Shown here: one piece after another, positions 33,909 to 41,803 of the stretch | Numbering within the stretch: the first letter of the stretch is position 1 | How the letters are laid out: each line of letters opens with the position of its first letter | NCBI GenBank assembly: GCA_028694805.1 | Contig: JAQVKD010000004.1 | Span: forward strand, 1 to 50,661 | Length of the DNA: 50,661 nt | Source: Candidatus Dojkabacteria bacterium | GTDB taxonomy: Bacteria > Patescibacteriota > Dojkabacteria > SC72 | Reading direction: 5' to 3' | Made by a program: the position numbers and the translations under genes | Notes under the pieces: model-generated | What the model was told of the DNA's origin: nothing | Seen by the model: the letters and a program-made list of their open reading frames with translations, nothing else | Databases searched by the model: none

Positions 33909-35252
33909 ATGAATGTCCCTTTATCAGAAATTAAGGAGAATATTCCAGAATTTGAAATATTAAATTATGAAGATTTATCAATAACTGGTGTTAGTTATGA
34001 TAGTAGAACTGTAGAACCTGGAGATATTTTTTTTCCAATAAAGGGAGAGAATTTTGATGGTCATGATTTTATTCCTGAAGCATTTGAAAAAGGAGCAATT
34101 ATTTCTTTATGTGATAGTAGTCATTTAAGCAACCTTGTTGATCTTAAAAAACCTCTTATCGTTGTAGATAGTATCGAAGAGGGTTTAGAAAAAGTTGTAA
34201 ATATTCTCTTCTCAAAAATTTTAGCTCCAAAAGTAGCAATAACTGGAAGTACCGGAAAAACTACTACTAGAGAAATGCTTGTCAAAATACTTAAAGATAA
34301 AGGGTCCGTTTTGAGTACTGATAGTAATATTAATACACTTTGGGGGAATGCTAAGTTGTTATCAAAATATAATAACGAAGAATATATTGTTTTAGAAATG
34401 GGAATGGATAGAGCTGGTGAAATTGGTTGGCAATGCAGAGCTATTGAGCCAGACCTTGGAGTTATACTAAATATTGGTTATGTACATGCAGAGAATGTCG
34501 GTGGTATAGAGAATGTTTTTAATGCTAAGAAAGACCTTGCTGATTATCTGCATCGTAGTGGAAAACCTTTGGTATTAAACAGTGATGATGAATGGCTTAA
34601 GAAAATTGAAAAGAATTACACCTATCAACTTTTAACATATGGTGTGGAGGGATCTGATTTTAGATTAGTAGATTCTCATGTCTCTATGGAGGGAACAGAA
34701 TTTTTATTTGTTTATAAAGGTGCCGAATATAATTGTAAAATTAAGGCATATGGAAAAGGATTGGCATATAATGCTCTTGCAGCAATATCTCTAGCAGAAC
34801 TACTTGGTATAGAAGTTATTGATTCTATTAAATCACTTGAGGAATATAATGGGTTTTCTGGAAGATTTGAAATTAAAGATTTTAAAGATGGAATTAAAAT
34901 AGTAAATGATGCTTATAATGCTAATCCAACTTCTATGAAGATGTCTATCGAAACTTTTAATGATATCTTTGCTGAAGATAAGTATGAAAGAGTTGTAATT
35001 TTAGGAGATATGAAGGAACTTGGAGATGTGAGTGCTGATCAGCATAAATTACTTGGAGAATTAGTAAAATCAAAAGGTTTTGATAAAGTTTATTATATTG
35101 GAGATTTTTATAATGACTTTGGGGTTGGAGAACAATTGAAAAGCTGGGAAGATGCTAAAAAAATCATCGATGATCTTAACGTAAAATCTAAAGATATCGC
35201 TATTTTACTAAAAGCTAGTCATAGTATAGGTTTATACAATATTGTTGAGTAA
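33909..35252 (+). CDS. murF: UDP-N-acetylmuramoyl-tripeptide--D-alanyl-D-alanine ligase
   Basis: Adds D-Ala-D-Ala to the UDP-MurNAc-tripeptide in the cytoplasm. The N-domain has VSYDSRTVEPGDIFFPIKGENFDG. The ATP site is AITGSTGKTTTREML, and NINTLWGNAKLLSK, VLEMGMDRAGEIG, NDAYNANPTSMKMSIET and VILGDMKELG are the MurF-type motifs. The length of 447 aa is normal. It is alone on the plus strand between two halves of the cell-wall cluster, with a MITE-like element upstream. Its stop is 2 nt from the convergent murA stop. Confidence 0.95.
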   Translation: MNVPLSEIKENIPEFEILNYEDLSITGVSYDSRTVEPGDIFFPIKGENFDGHDFIPEAFEKGAIISLCDSSHLSNLVDLKKPLIVVDSIEEGLEKVVNILFSKILAPKVAITGSTGKTTTREMLVKILKDKGSVLSTDSNINTLWGNAKLLSKYNNEEYIVLEMGMDRAGEIGWQCRAIEPDLGVILNIGYVHAENVGGIENVFNAKKDLADYLHRSGKPLVLNSDDEWLKKIEKNYTYQLLTYGVEGSDFRLVDSHVSMEGTEFLFVYKGAEYNCKIKAYGKGLAYNALAAISLAELLGIEVIDSIKSLEEYNGFSGRFEIKDFKDGIKIVNDAYNANPTSMKMSIETFNDIFAEDKYERVVILGDMKELGDVSADQHKLLGELVKSKGFDKVYYIGDFYNDFGVGEQLKSWEDAKKIIDDLNVKSKDIAILLKASHSIGLYNIVE

Positions 35253-35253
35253 T

Positions 35254-36546
35254 CTACTCTACCCATTCTATATCAGCACCTAGTTTGTTTAGGTTTTCTA
35301 CAAAATCAGGATGAGCTCGCTTAATCGTATCTGCGTTGTTAATTCTACTCTCGCCATCTATTGTTAATGCTACCATTAGTAGAGCAACCGTTGCTCTAAT
35401 AATATCAGGTGCATTTACAGTAGCTGGTTGTAGTGGTTTATTTCCAAAAATAATTGCTCTATGTGGATCACACATAACTATTTCTGCGCCAAATTTTATC
35501 ATTTCAGGAATCCAGAAGAAACCTCCTTCATATAGTTTGTTCCAAAACATTATTGATCCGTCTGCTTTAACAGCCAAAGCCATTAGAAGTGGCATCAAAT
35601 CTGCTGGGAAATATGGCCATGGTGCTGCCTCTATTTTTTGAAGCATATTCTTTGTATATGGTTCTAACACTTTTAATTTCTGATTACCTTTAACATATGC
35701 AGTATCACCATTGTATTTAATATTGACTCCTAATTTTTCAAAAGATCTGTTTATCAGTGGAAAGAATTCTGGTTCTGAATTCTTAACTCTTACATAACCT
35801 TTGGTCATAGCTCCAAGAGCAAGTAAAGTCGCGATTTCATGATGATCTGAAGGTATTGTAAATTCTGTACCATGTAAATTCTCAACTCCTTCAATTACAA
35901 CCTTGCAAGACCCTATTCCATCTATTTTAGCTCCCATTTGATTTAAGAAATTACAAAGTGCTTGTACATGTGGTTCTGAGGCAGCATTTGTCATTTCTGA
36001 TATTCCGTTAGCTTTAGATGCCGCCATTATGAAATTCTCTGTTGTAGTAACGGACATGTAGTCAGGCCAGATACTTCCTCCTCTTAATCCTTTTGAAGTA
36101 TCTATTATTAAATGATGGTTAGTTTTAATTTCTGCCCCAAGGCTTCTTAAAACATCAATATGAGGATCCAATTCTCTTATACCAAGTGAGCATCCACCTA
36201 TCTCAGTTTTTACTTCTATTTTATCCATTCTTACAGCAAGTGGCCCAAGTAATAGTACTGCTCCTCTCATTCCTAAAGGAAAACCCTCTTCCCCAAAATC
36301 TTTTCTTAAATTACTATTATTAATTGTAATAGTTTTATTTTCTTTATCCCAATTAATTTCAGATCCAAGAGAGATGAGTAAGTCTATTAATTTGTTAACA
36401 TCTAAAAGATCTGGAAAATTTTTTAATGTGATAGTGTCATCTGTTAATAGTGTTGCACAAAGTATTGGGAGTGCCGCATTTTTATTTCCAGCTGGTGTTA
36501 TTTCCCCATTTAATTTCTTTCCACCTCTTACTATTAGATCTGCCAT
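35254..36546 (-). CDS. murA: UDP-N-acetylglucosamine 1-carboxyvinyltransferase
   Basis: First committed step of peptidoglycan synthesis: enolpyruvyl transfer from PEP to UDP-GlcNAc. The start has IVRGGKKLNGEITPAGNKNA with the conserved KN pair. The catalytic Cys is retained in EIGGCSLGIRELDPHIDVL (fosfomycin target; some lineages have Asp). The length is 430 aa, as usual. It follows murB by 13 nt in the ftsW-murG-murB-murA run. Confidence 0.95.
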   Translation of the reverse strand: MADLIVRGGKKLNGEITPAGNKNAALPILCATLLTDDTITLKNFPDLLDVNKLIDLLISLGSEINWDKENKTITINNSNLRKDFGEEGFPLGMRGAVLLLGPLAVRMDKIEVKTEIGGCSLGIRELDPHIDVLRSLGAEIKTNHHLIIDTSKGLRGGSIWPDYMSVTTTENFIMAASKANGISEMTNAASEPHVQALCNFLNQMGAKIDGIGSCKVVIEGVENLHGTEFTIPSDHHEIATLLALGAMTKGYVRVKNSEPEFFPLINRSFEKLGVNIKYNGDTAYVKGNQKLKVLEPYTKNMLQKIEAAPWPYFPADLMPLLMALAVKADGSIMFWNKLYEGGFFWIPEMIKFGAEIVMCDPHRAIIFGNKPLQPATVNAPDIIRATVALLMVALTIDGESRINNADTIKRAHPDFVENLNKLGADIEWVE

Positions 36547-36559
36547 AGAAGAATTTTAC

Positions 36560-37654
36560 TTAAATTATATTTATTTCATAATCTAAATCTATATCATAGC
36601 TTTCTTTTACATTCTGTCTTATCTTCTCTAGAAAATCAAATACTTCTTTTCCGGAAGCCTTTCTGTTTGTTACTACACATAAAGCATGCTTATCATAAAC
36701 ACCAACATCACCTTCCCATTTTCCAAGCCATCCAAGTTGATCAATAATTCTACCTGCAGGTATTTTTACATACTCTTCATTTACATTAAACCAATCTTTT
36801 CTTGTGTATTGTAATTTGTCTATCGGATATGATTGCAATTCTGAAATAATTTTTGATAATTCAAAAAATTTTTCTTTTGTTACTACTGGATTGGAAAATA
36901 CAGAACCACATGTCCCGTATTCATCTACAGATGGGAGTTTCTTTGTACGAAGATTCTGTACTGCTATCATAACATCTTTTATGTTGTATGGTTCTTCGGC
37001 AAAAGTCCTCAATTCTTCCTCCAAAGATCCATAACGTGAAGCTCTTTCATGGTAACTTGTTTCTAATTCATTTGCTACTTTATTTAGTTTAAAAACTGCT
37101 GAAATTAGTAAAAATCTACTTTTATATTTTCTTTTAAATATGCTTGATCTATACCCATATTCACATTCCTCATTGGTAAAAGTCTTAAATTCTTTCTTTT
37201 GTAAATCAAAAGTTTCGACTGATTCGACTACATCCATAATGTTTTGTCCATATGCTGCTATATTTTGTGATACTGCACCACCAATACTACTTGGGATCAT
37301 AGTCATATTTTCTATACCTTGGTAATTGTTATCTACAGCCCATGTAACAAACTCTTCCCAATCTTCCCCACTATATATTTCTATCCATACATTTTTATCA
37401 TCCTCTTTAATAATTTTTTTTCCCTTAAATTTTGGTTTAATTACTACTCCATCAAAATTATCTCGAAATAATATATTATTTCCATCTCCTAATATTAAAA
37501 ATTTTTCATTATCTAATATTTTTGAATTTTCTAGTTCTTGGATATCATTTAAATCTTCAAGTTCTACAAAAATTTTTGCATTTGCATCTACTCCATATTG
37601 ATTTAAATTTTTAAGAGATTTGTTCTTAGATATTTTCATTTTTAAATATATCAT
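36560..37654 (-). CDS. murB: UDP-N-acetylenolpyruvoylglucosamine reductase
   Basis: FAD-dependent reductase making UDP-MurNAc. The FAD-binding domain has LGDGNNILFRDNFDGVVIK and the IPSSIGGAVSQNIAAYGQ segment. The catalytic Tyr/Ser/Glu set is suggested by CEYGYRSSIFKRKY, GTCGSVFSNPVV and the C-terminal Glu region. The length is 364 aa, like type I MurB. ATG at 37654 or 37639 are both possible, giving 29 or 14 bp overlap with murG; neither has a Shine-Dalgarno. Confidence 0.94.
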   Translation of the reverse strand: MIYLKMKISKNKSLKNLNQYGVDANAKIFVELEDLNDIQELENSKILDNEKFLILGDGNNILFRDNFDGVVIKPKFKGKKIIKEDDKNVWIEIYSGEDWEEFVTWAVDNNYQGIENMTMIPSSIGGAVSQNIAAYGQNIMDVVESVETFDLQKKEFKTFTNEECEYGYRSSIFKRKYKSRFLLISAVFKLNKVANELETSYHERASRYGSLEEELRTFAEEPYNIKDVMIAVQNLRTKKLPSVDEYGTCGSVFSNPVVTKEKFFELSKIISELQSYPIDKLQYTRKDWFNVNEEYVKIPAGRIIDQLGWLGKWEGDVGVYDKHALCVVTNRKASGKEVFDFLEKIRQNVKESYDIDLDYEINII

Positions 37655-38798
37655 TTAATATTTTTTCTACTGCATTAATTGGAAATTTCGTTTTTAATTC
37701 TGAAATATTCATATCTGGTTTAGGTAAAGATTTAATCGATTCTTTAATTAAATCTAAAAGATTTGTGTTATCTAAAGAGTTCTCTTCTAGTATGATTGAT
37801 AAACCAATATCTACTAAAACTTTAGCATTTTCATATTGCTCGTTATTCGTAACCCATGGGATTGGTATAAATATTGAGGGCTTTTCTAATACTGCTATCT
37901 CATATACGGTATTTGCTCCAGCTCGACCTATGAAAAAATTAGCATTTTTATATACATATCCAATGTTATCATCATTTAGAAATTTTATTGGTAAGAATCT
38001 TTCTTGAAGTTGTGAAGATAGTGTTTTTTTAAGTTCAACTGCTTTATCAAAATCTTTATATTCTTGATTGTCTCCTGTTTGTAAAATAATTTTATATTCA
38101 GAAAGGAGTTTAGATAAATCTTCAAATATTTTTTTATTTATTTTATGTGAACCTAATCCTCCTCCAGAAATATATATGAGTGGTGATTTGTCATAGTTCT
38201 CAACTAAATCTTTTATTGTAGGATCTACTCTCTCAATATCAAAATTTGTTATAGCTTCTCTTACAATATCTCCAACTAATTCAATTTTATCTTTTTTAAA
38301 ATATCTTTTAGAACTATCAAATGCTATATATATTTTCTTTGCAAACTTGCCAACAATTTTATTTGATAGTCCTACAGTAGCTGTTTGTTCATGTAGATAT
38401 ACTGGGATTTTCTTCAACCACCCAGCAATGCATATTGGTACTGTTACAAATCCTCCTGTTGAAAATATTAGATTAGGTTTTTCTTCATTTATTATCTTAA
38501 ATGAATCTATTAAACCTAAAATTGTTCTAAAGAAAAGCTTTATTGAAGTTATTGATAGTTTCCTTTGTAATTTTCCTGCTCTAATATATCTACACTTAAA
38601 CTCTGCATCTTCGAATTTCTTTTGTTCTAAAGAATTCCCGTAATCTTCTCCAACCATTCCCAAATCTCCTCCAACATATATGAGATTTTTGTATATTTCA
38701 AAATCCTTTTTCTTAATACCCTCTATTAACCCAGATGCAACGGATATATGTCCACCTGATCCTCCACCTGTTATTAATATTTTTTTAACTTTTTCCAT
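37626..38798 (-). CDS. murG: Lipid II synthase MurG
   Basis: Membrane-associated glycosyltransferase adding GlcNAc to lipid I. The N-terminal ILITGGGSGGHISVASGLIEGI loop and a later YISGGGLGSHKINK loop are the G-rich motifs. YLHEQTATVGLSNKIVGKFA and GRAGANTVYEIAVLEKPSIFIPIP form the lipid- and UDP-GlcNAc-binding parts. It has 390 aa, with a short insertion relative to most MurG. It overlaps ftsW by 14 bp and murB at the other end, so this is a tight operon. Confidence 0.95.
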   Translation of the reverse strand: MEKVKKILITGGGSGGHISVASGLIEGIKKKDFEIYKNLIYVGGDLGMVGEDYGNSLEQKKFEDAEFKCRYIRAGKLQRKLSITSIKLFFRTILGLIDSFKIINEEKPNLIFSTGGFVTVPICIAGWLKKIPVYLHEQTATVGLSNKIVGKFAKKIYIAFDSSKRYFKKDKIELVGDIVREAITNFDIERVDPTIKDLVENYDKSPLIYISGGGLGSHKINKKIFEDLSKLLSEYKIILQTGDNQEYKDFDKAVELKKTLSSQLQERFLPIKFLNDDNIGYVYKNANFFIGRAGANTVYEIAVLEKPSIFIPIPWVTNNEQYENAKVLVDIGLSIILEENSLDNTNLLDLIKESIKSLPKPDMNISELKTKFPINAVEKILNDIFKNENI

Positions 38799-39984
38799 TT
38801 AGTTTTGTAAATCTAGATATATTAAGAAGTATAGCAACTCCTATTAATGTTACAAGTGTACTTGATCCTCCATATGTAAAAAATGGTAGTGGCATACCTG
38901 TTAAGGGTATTAATCCTACATTAGCACCCATATTAAGAAATGCTTGTATTGTAAGCCAAACGACTATCCCCATTGCTAGTAACCTTCCCTCTTTATCTGG
39001 AGCATTTTGTGCTATTTTAAATCCTCTTAAAAAGAAAAGAATCCATGCAAAAACTAGTATACTTCCTCCTAGAAATCCTAATTCTTCTAGTAGAATTGCA
39101 AATATGGAATCTGTAAAAGCGGTATTCTCTACTAAATAGCCAAATCTTTGTCTTGATTGCCCAAAACCTTTTCCGAAGAAACCACCACTTCCTACACCTA
39201 TCAATATCTGTTGCATTTGATATCCACTACCTTGTGGATCTGATACATTTCCAGTAAAAAGCAAATCTAAATATGTTTTTACTCGTTCTAGTCTATATGG
39301 CTCTATAATGGCAGCAACTGTTACTAATGGTACTCCCAAAATTCCCGCAGCCAGTACGGTACCAAAAGTATGGACTCTATTTTCTCCAGACATAAGGAAC
39401 ATAAGGAATGCGGTTATACATATGACCATAGTTGTTCCTAGATCTGGTTCAAGAATTATAAGAATGGCGACTATCCCAATGATTGCACCAAAATTCAATA
39501 AGTGTCTTCCAAATCCATCCTTAAATGCAGAGGTTATCGTTTTATACTGGAATTTCTGTTTGGATAGCCATGATGCTAAGTAGATTATAATAGCGACTTT
39601 AGCTAACTCTGCTGGTTGTATACTTCCAAGACCTCCAAGCGAAAACCATCTTTTTGCACCATTTATTTCTTCTCCAGCAATTAGTACTAAGAGTAAGAGT
39701 AAAATTACTCCAATTAATGCAGGTACTGCTAATTTAAGTATATTGTGATAGTCCCAAAAATATATTACTGTTGCAATTATTAATCCTAAACTTAGCCATT
39801 TTAGATGTAATATTAGAAAGTGAAATTTATCATCAAAAGTTTGATCTGCAACATACATACTGGCATCAAAAATCATCATTGATCCAAAGATGATCATTAA
39901 TATTGATATTATTAGGATTATCTTATCTCCTGAACCTAATCTTTTTTTTGCAATTTTATTGTTTTTCTTTTTTCTCGACACCAT
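38785..39984 (-). CDS. ftsW: FtsW/RodA-family lipid II polymerase (probably FtsW)
   Basis: SEDS glycosyltransferase with about ten membrane helices in 399 aa. GAKRWFSLGGLGSIQPAELAK, YLDLLFTGNVSDPQGSGYQ, GSGGFFGKGFGQSRQRFGYL and EDIFAIL-like FTDSIFAILLEELG are family signatures. The genomic place before murG favours FtsW over RodA. A TATATT box 9 nt before the ATG shares a 27-bp divergent region with cmk. Confidence 0.9.
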   Translation of the reverse strand: MVSRKKKNNKIAKKRLGSGDKIILIISILMIIFGSMMIFDASMYVADQTFDDKFHFLILHLKWLSLGLIIATVIYFWDYHNILKLAVPALIGVILLLLLVLIAGEEINGAKRWFSLGGLGSIQPAELAKVAIIIYLASWLSKQKFQYKTITSAFKDGFGRHLLNFGAIIGIVAILIILEPDLGTTMVICITAFLMFLMSGENRVHTFGTVLAAGILGVPLVTVAAIIEPYRLERVKTYLDLLFTGNVSDPQGSGYQMQQILIGVGSGGFFGKGFGQSRQRFGYLVENTAFTDSIFAILLEELGFLGGSILVFAWILFFLRGFKIAQNAPDKEGRLLAMGIVVWLTIQAFLNMGANVGLIPLTGMPLPFFTYGGSSTLVTLIGVAILLNISRFTKLNGKS

Positions 39985-39993
39985 TGTTTATCT

Positions 39994-40003
39994 AATATAC
40001 AAT
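39994..40003. promoter_or_regulatory. Divergent -10 boxes for ftsW (-) and cmk (+)
   Basis: In the 27-bp gap, TACAAT ends 8 nt before the cmk ATG on the plus strand. On the minus strand TATATT ends 9 nt before the ftsW ATG. The two boxes overlap within a CTAATA/TATTAG inverted repeat, so the two promoters must compete. Confidence 0.45.
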
Positions 40004-40011
40004 ATTAGTAT

Positions 40012-40608
40012 ATGGATAAACAAATTGTTTTGGTTATCGGTGGACCGGGTAAGAGTGGATCTTCTACTATTGCAAAGATGCTTGCAGACTATTTCCAATT
40101 AGAACTTATCCAAGGTGGAAAAGCTTTCAAAGAGATTGCTAAAGGTAAAGAATTTAATTCTCTAGAGGATTTTTATAGGTACTCTTCTCCTTCGGAAATC
40201 TTAAAGATTGATAAAGAGGTTGATGATAGATTAAGGAGTATAGCAAAGAGAGGTAATGTTATTATAGATAGTAAAGTTTTTGCGGCACTTTCTACAATAG
40301 AGAATATTCCTTGTTCAGCTAAAGTTTGGATAGATGCTAGTTTAGATGTTAGAGTGAAAAGAGCTTTTGAAAAAGAGGTTTCTGAGAATGATGGGAAATT
40401 GATAAATGTGTTGAAAAAATATGAAATTAGAAGAAACCTATCTTCAAGATATAAGTATGATAGAAGAAGATATAAAAATCTGTATGGTATAGATTATGAT
40501 CATCAAGAAAAATATAATGATTTGGTTATTGATAATTCTGATCAGAGTCCTGATCAGACGTTTAATTTAATTATTAAATTTTTAAAAGATGCAGGAATTA
40601 AAAAATAA
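40012..40608 (+). CDS. Cytidylate kinase, archaeal-type (Cmk-like)
   Basis: The 198-aa P-loop kinase matches the shorter archaeal-style CMP kinase layout. The phosphate loop is VIGGPGKSGSSTIAKMLADYF, with Ser at the usual Lys position, then IQGGKAFKEIAKGKEFNSLEDFYRY and the LIDS-like NVIIDSKVFAAL. A C-terminal basic lid segment is SSRYKYDRRRYKNLYGIDY. By family it phosphorylates CMP/dCMP, but the altered P-loop makes the exact nucleotide uncertain. The zinc-ribbon gene begins inside its 3' end. Confidence 0.8.
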   Translation: MDKQIVLVIGGPGKSGSSTIAKMLADYFQLELIQGGKAFKEIAKGKEFNSLEDFYRYSSPSEILKIDKEVDDRLRSIAKRGNVIIDSKVFAALSTIENIPCSAKVWIDASLDVRVKRAFEKEVSENDGKLINVLKKYEIRRNLSSRYKYDRRRYKNLYGIDYDHQEKYNDLVIDNSDQSPDQTFNLIIKFLKDAGIKK

Positions 40609-40843
40609 TCAAACAAATACTCCTGTACAGTCAGATGATCCTACGCAACATGTTCAGAGTCAACCAGGAAATGTCGGAGGCTCAGAGTTTGAAAAAAATA
40701 CTCTTAGTCCTGAAGATTTAAGTGATAGATGGCTTAGATGGAAGTGTTTGAAGTGTGGTTTTGTATATGAGGGTCAACAGCCTTTAAATGTATGTCCTAA
40801 GTGTGGTAATGATGATCCTGATTTATTTGATGATGCTTTTTAG
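40589..40843 (+). CDS. Small zinc-ribbon protein (rubredoxin-like domain)
   Basis: 84 aa with a polar, low-complexity N-terminus and a C-terminal treble-like motif WKCLKCGFVYEG then NVCPKCGNDDPDLFDD. Two CxxC knuckles 19 residues apart fit a rubredoxin-type or zinc-ribbon fold. The ATG is located 20 bp inside cmk, suggesting coupling. Role unknown. An electron carrier is possible, but metal binding for regulation is equally likely. Confidence 0.75.
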   Translation: MQELKNNQTNTPVQSDDPTQHVQSQPGNVGGSEFEKNTLSPEDLSDRWLRWKCLKCGFVYEGQQPLNVCPKCGNDDPDLFDDAF

Positions 40844-40848
40844 CTTGT

Positions 40849-41181
40849 TTACCTATTTTTATAGGCAATGGTTAAATATTTAAAGTAATTATTGATTCCT
40901 TCTTCTGTTGAACTATATTCATTGTTATACTTGAAATAATCAACCCAAATTTCTCGCATTCTGCATAATTCCTTGTATTGAGCTAAACTCCTCTTACTTT
41001 CTTTTGATAAATCAAAAAGTTCTAGTGATCTGTTAAAAGCAAGTAAAGCATCTTGTTTCTCTCCTTTCTCTTTAGAATTTATTGCCCTATATACTTCACT
41101 GCCTATATTTGCCATTTGCTCTAGAAATGACATTTTTTGCCATCTACCATTAGCTAAATTTTTATGTTGAATGTTGTTCAT
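40849..41181 (-). CDS. Helical partner protein of DUF5674 module
   Basis: 110-aa, all-helical-looking protein: GRWQKMSFLEQMANIGSEV, ALLAFNRSLELFDLS, then LAQYKELCRMREIWVDYF. Cys and acidic residues are few and there is no signal. From memory, similar proteins occur next to DUF5674 genes in Patescibacteria, but this was not searched. Its ATG overlaps the DUF5674 stop (TAATG), so both are made from one mRNA. The fold resembles small four-helix proteins such as HEPN or ribosomal S23-like proteins; this is only an impression. Function unknown. Confidence 0.6.
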   Translation of the reverse strand: MNNIQHKNLANGRWQKMSFLEQMANIGSEVYRAINSKEKGEKQDALLAFNRSLELFDLSKESKRSLAQYKELCRMREIWVDYFKYNNEYSSTEEGINNYFKYLTIAYKNR

Positions 41182-41522
41182 TATTCAGAGATTTTGGAGT
41201 TAACAATTTTTAAAATTCTTTCTTGGATATTTTTATCCTCAACATTTCTAGAATAATTCCCAAAAGAAGGTCTAAGATTTATCATGGAATCAAATTCTAT
41301 TCTTTCAGAAATATCTTTATTTGGATAAATATTTATTCCCCAAAGATCCTTTTGATTTGAGCCATTTTCTAATAAAAAACTTTCTTGATCTGAATGAAGA
41401 TCAGCATCTACAACAAAATCTTCTTTCTCTACATCTATGACAGCCTTAACTAGGTTTCCAAACATTTTAGAAGCCATATTCTTTAATTCTTCTAGAGAGA
41501 TTTTTTCTTTTACTAATTTCAT
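41181..41522 (-). CDS. DUF5674 family protein
   Basis: 113 aa. The N-terminal helix EKISLEELKNMASKMFGNLVK is followed by strands with VVDADLHSDQESFLLENGS, QKDLWGINIYP, IEFDSMINLRPSFGN and SRNVEDKNIQERI. This is the DUF5674 signature as I recall it; no function has been assigned to the family. It is the first gene of a two-gene unit with its own TATAAT (extended -10) 8 nt before the ATG. The small size, the coupling and the mixed alpha/beta plus all-alpha pairing resemble toxin-antitoxin or similar regulatory pairs, but nothing here proves that. Confidence 0.75.
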   Translation of the reverse strand: MKLVKEKISLEELKNMASKMFGNLVKAVIDVEKEDFVVDADLHSDQESFLLENGSNQKDLWGINIYPNKDISERIEFDSMINLRPSFGNYSRNVEDKNIQERILKIVNSKISE

Positions 41523-41530
41523 ATCATTTC

Positions 41531-41536
41531 ATTATA
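41531..41536 (-). promoter_or_regulatory. Extended -10 box before the DUF5674 gene (leaderless)
   Basis: The minus strand reads TGTTATAAT, GAAATGAT, ATG. Confidence 0.5.
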
Positions 41537-41585
41537 ACAAAATAAAGACTCTATTTTGAAGTATATTGATTAACTACTAATGGGT

Positions 41586-41672
41586 TGGTGCCGAAGGGGG
41601 GACTTGAACCCCCACTCTATCTCTAGAACGGGATTTTAAGTCCCGCGTGTCTGCCAGTTCCACCACTTCGGC
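41586..41672 (-). tRNA. tRNA-Leu (anticodon UAA)
   Basis: Minus-strand cloverleaf with 7-bp acceptor GCCGAAG/CTTCGGC, discriminator A and genome-encoded CCA. The anticodon stem is CGGGA/TCCCG with loop CTTAAAA, a long variable arm typical of Leu, and T-loop GTTCAAGTC. The length is 87 nt. Confidence 0.97.
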
Positions 41673-41725
41673 ATATAAAGTGTAGTCATGTATTTTAATT
41701 TATACAGAGCATATTTTCAATACTA

Positions 41726-41801
41726 TGGAGGTGACGATGGGACTCGAACCCATGATAGTGGTTTTGCAGACCACGGCCTTAACCAACTTGGCTACGTCAC
41801 C
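41726..41801 (-). tRNA. tRNA-Cys (anticodon GCA)
   Basis: Minus-strand cloverleaf with acceptor GGTGACG/CGTCACC, U73 discriminator (a tRNA-Cys identity base) and encoded CCA. The anticodon stem is GTGGT/ACCAC around CTGCAAA. The length is 76 nt. Its 5' end is only 2 nt from the pyk stop codon, so it is probably cut out of the pyk transcript. Confidence 0.97.
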
Positions 41802-41803
41802 AA

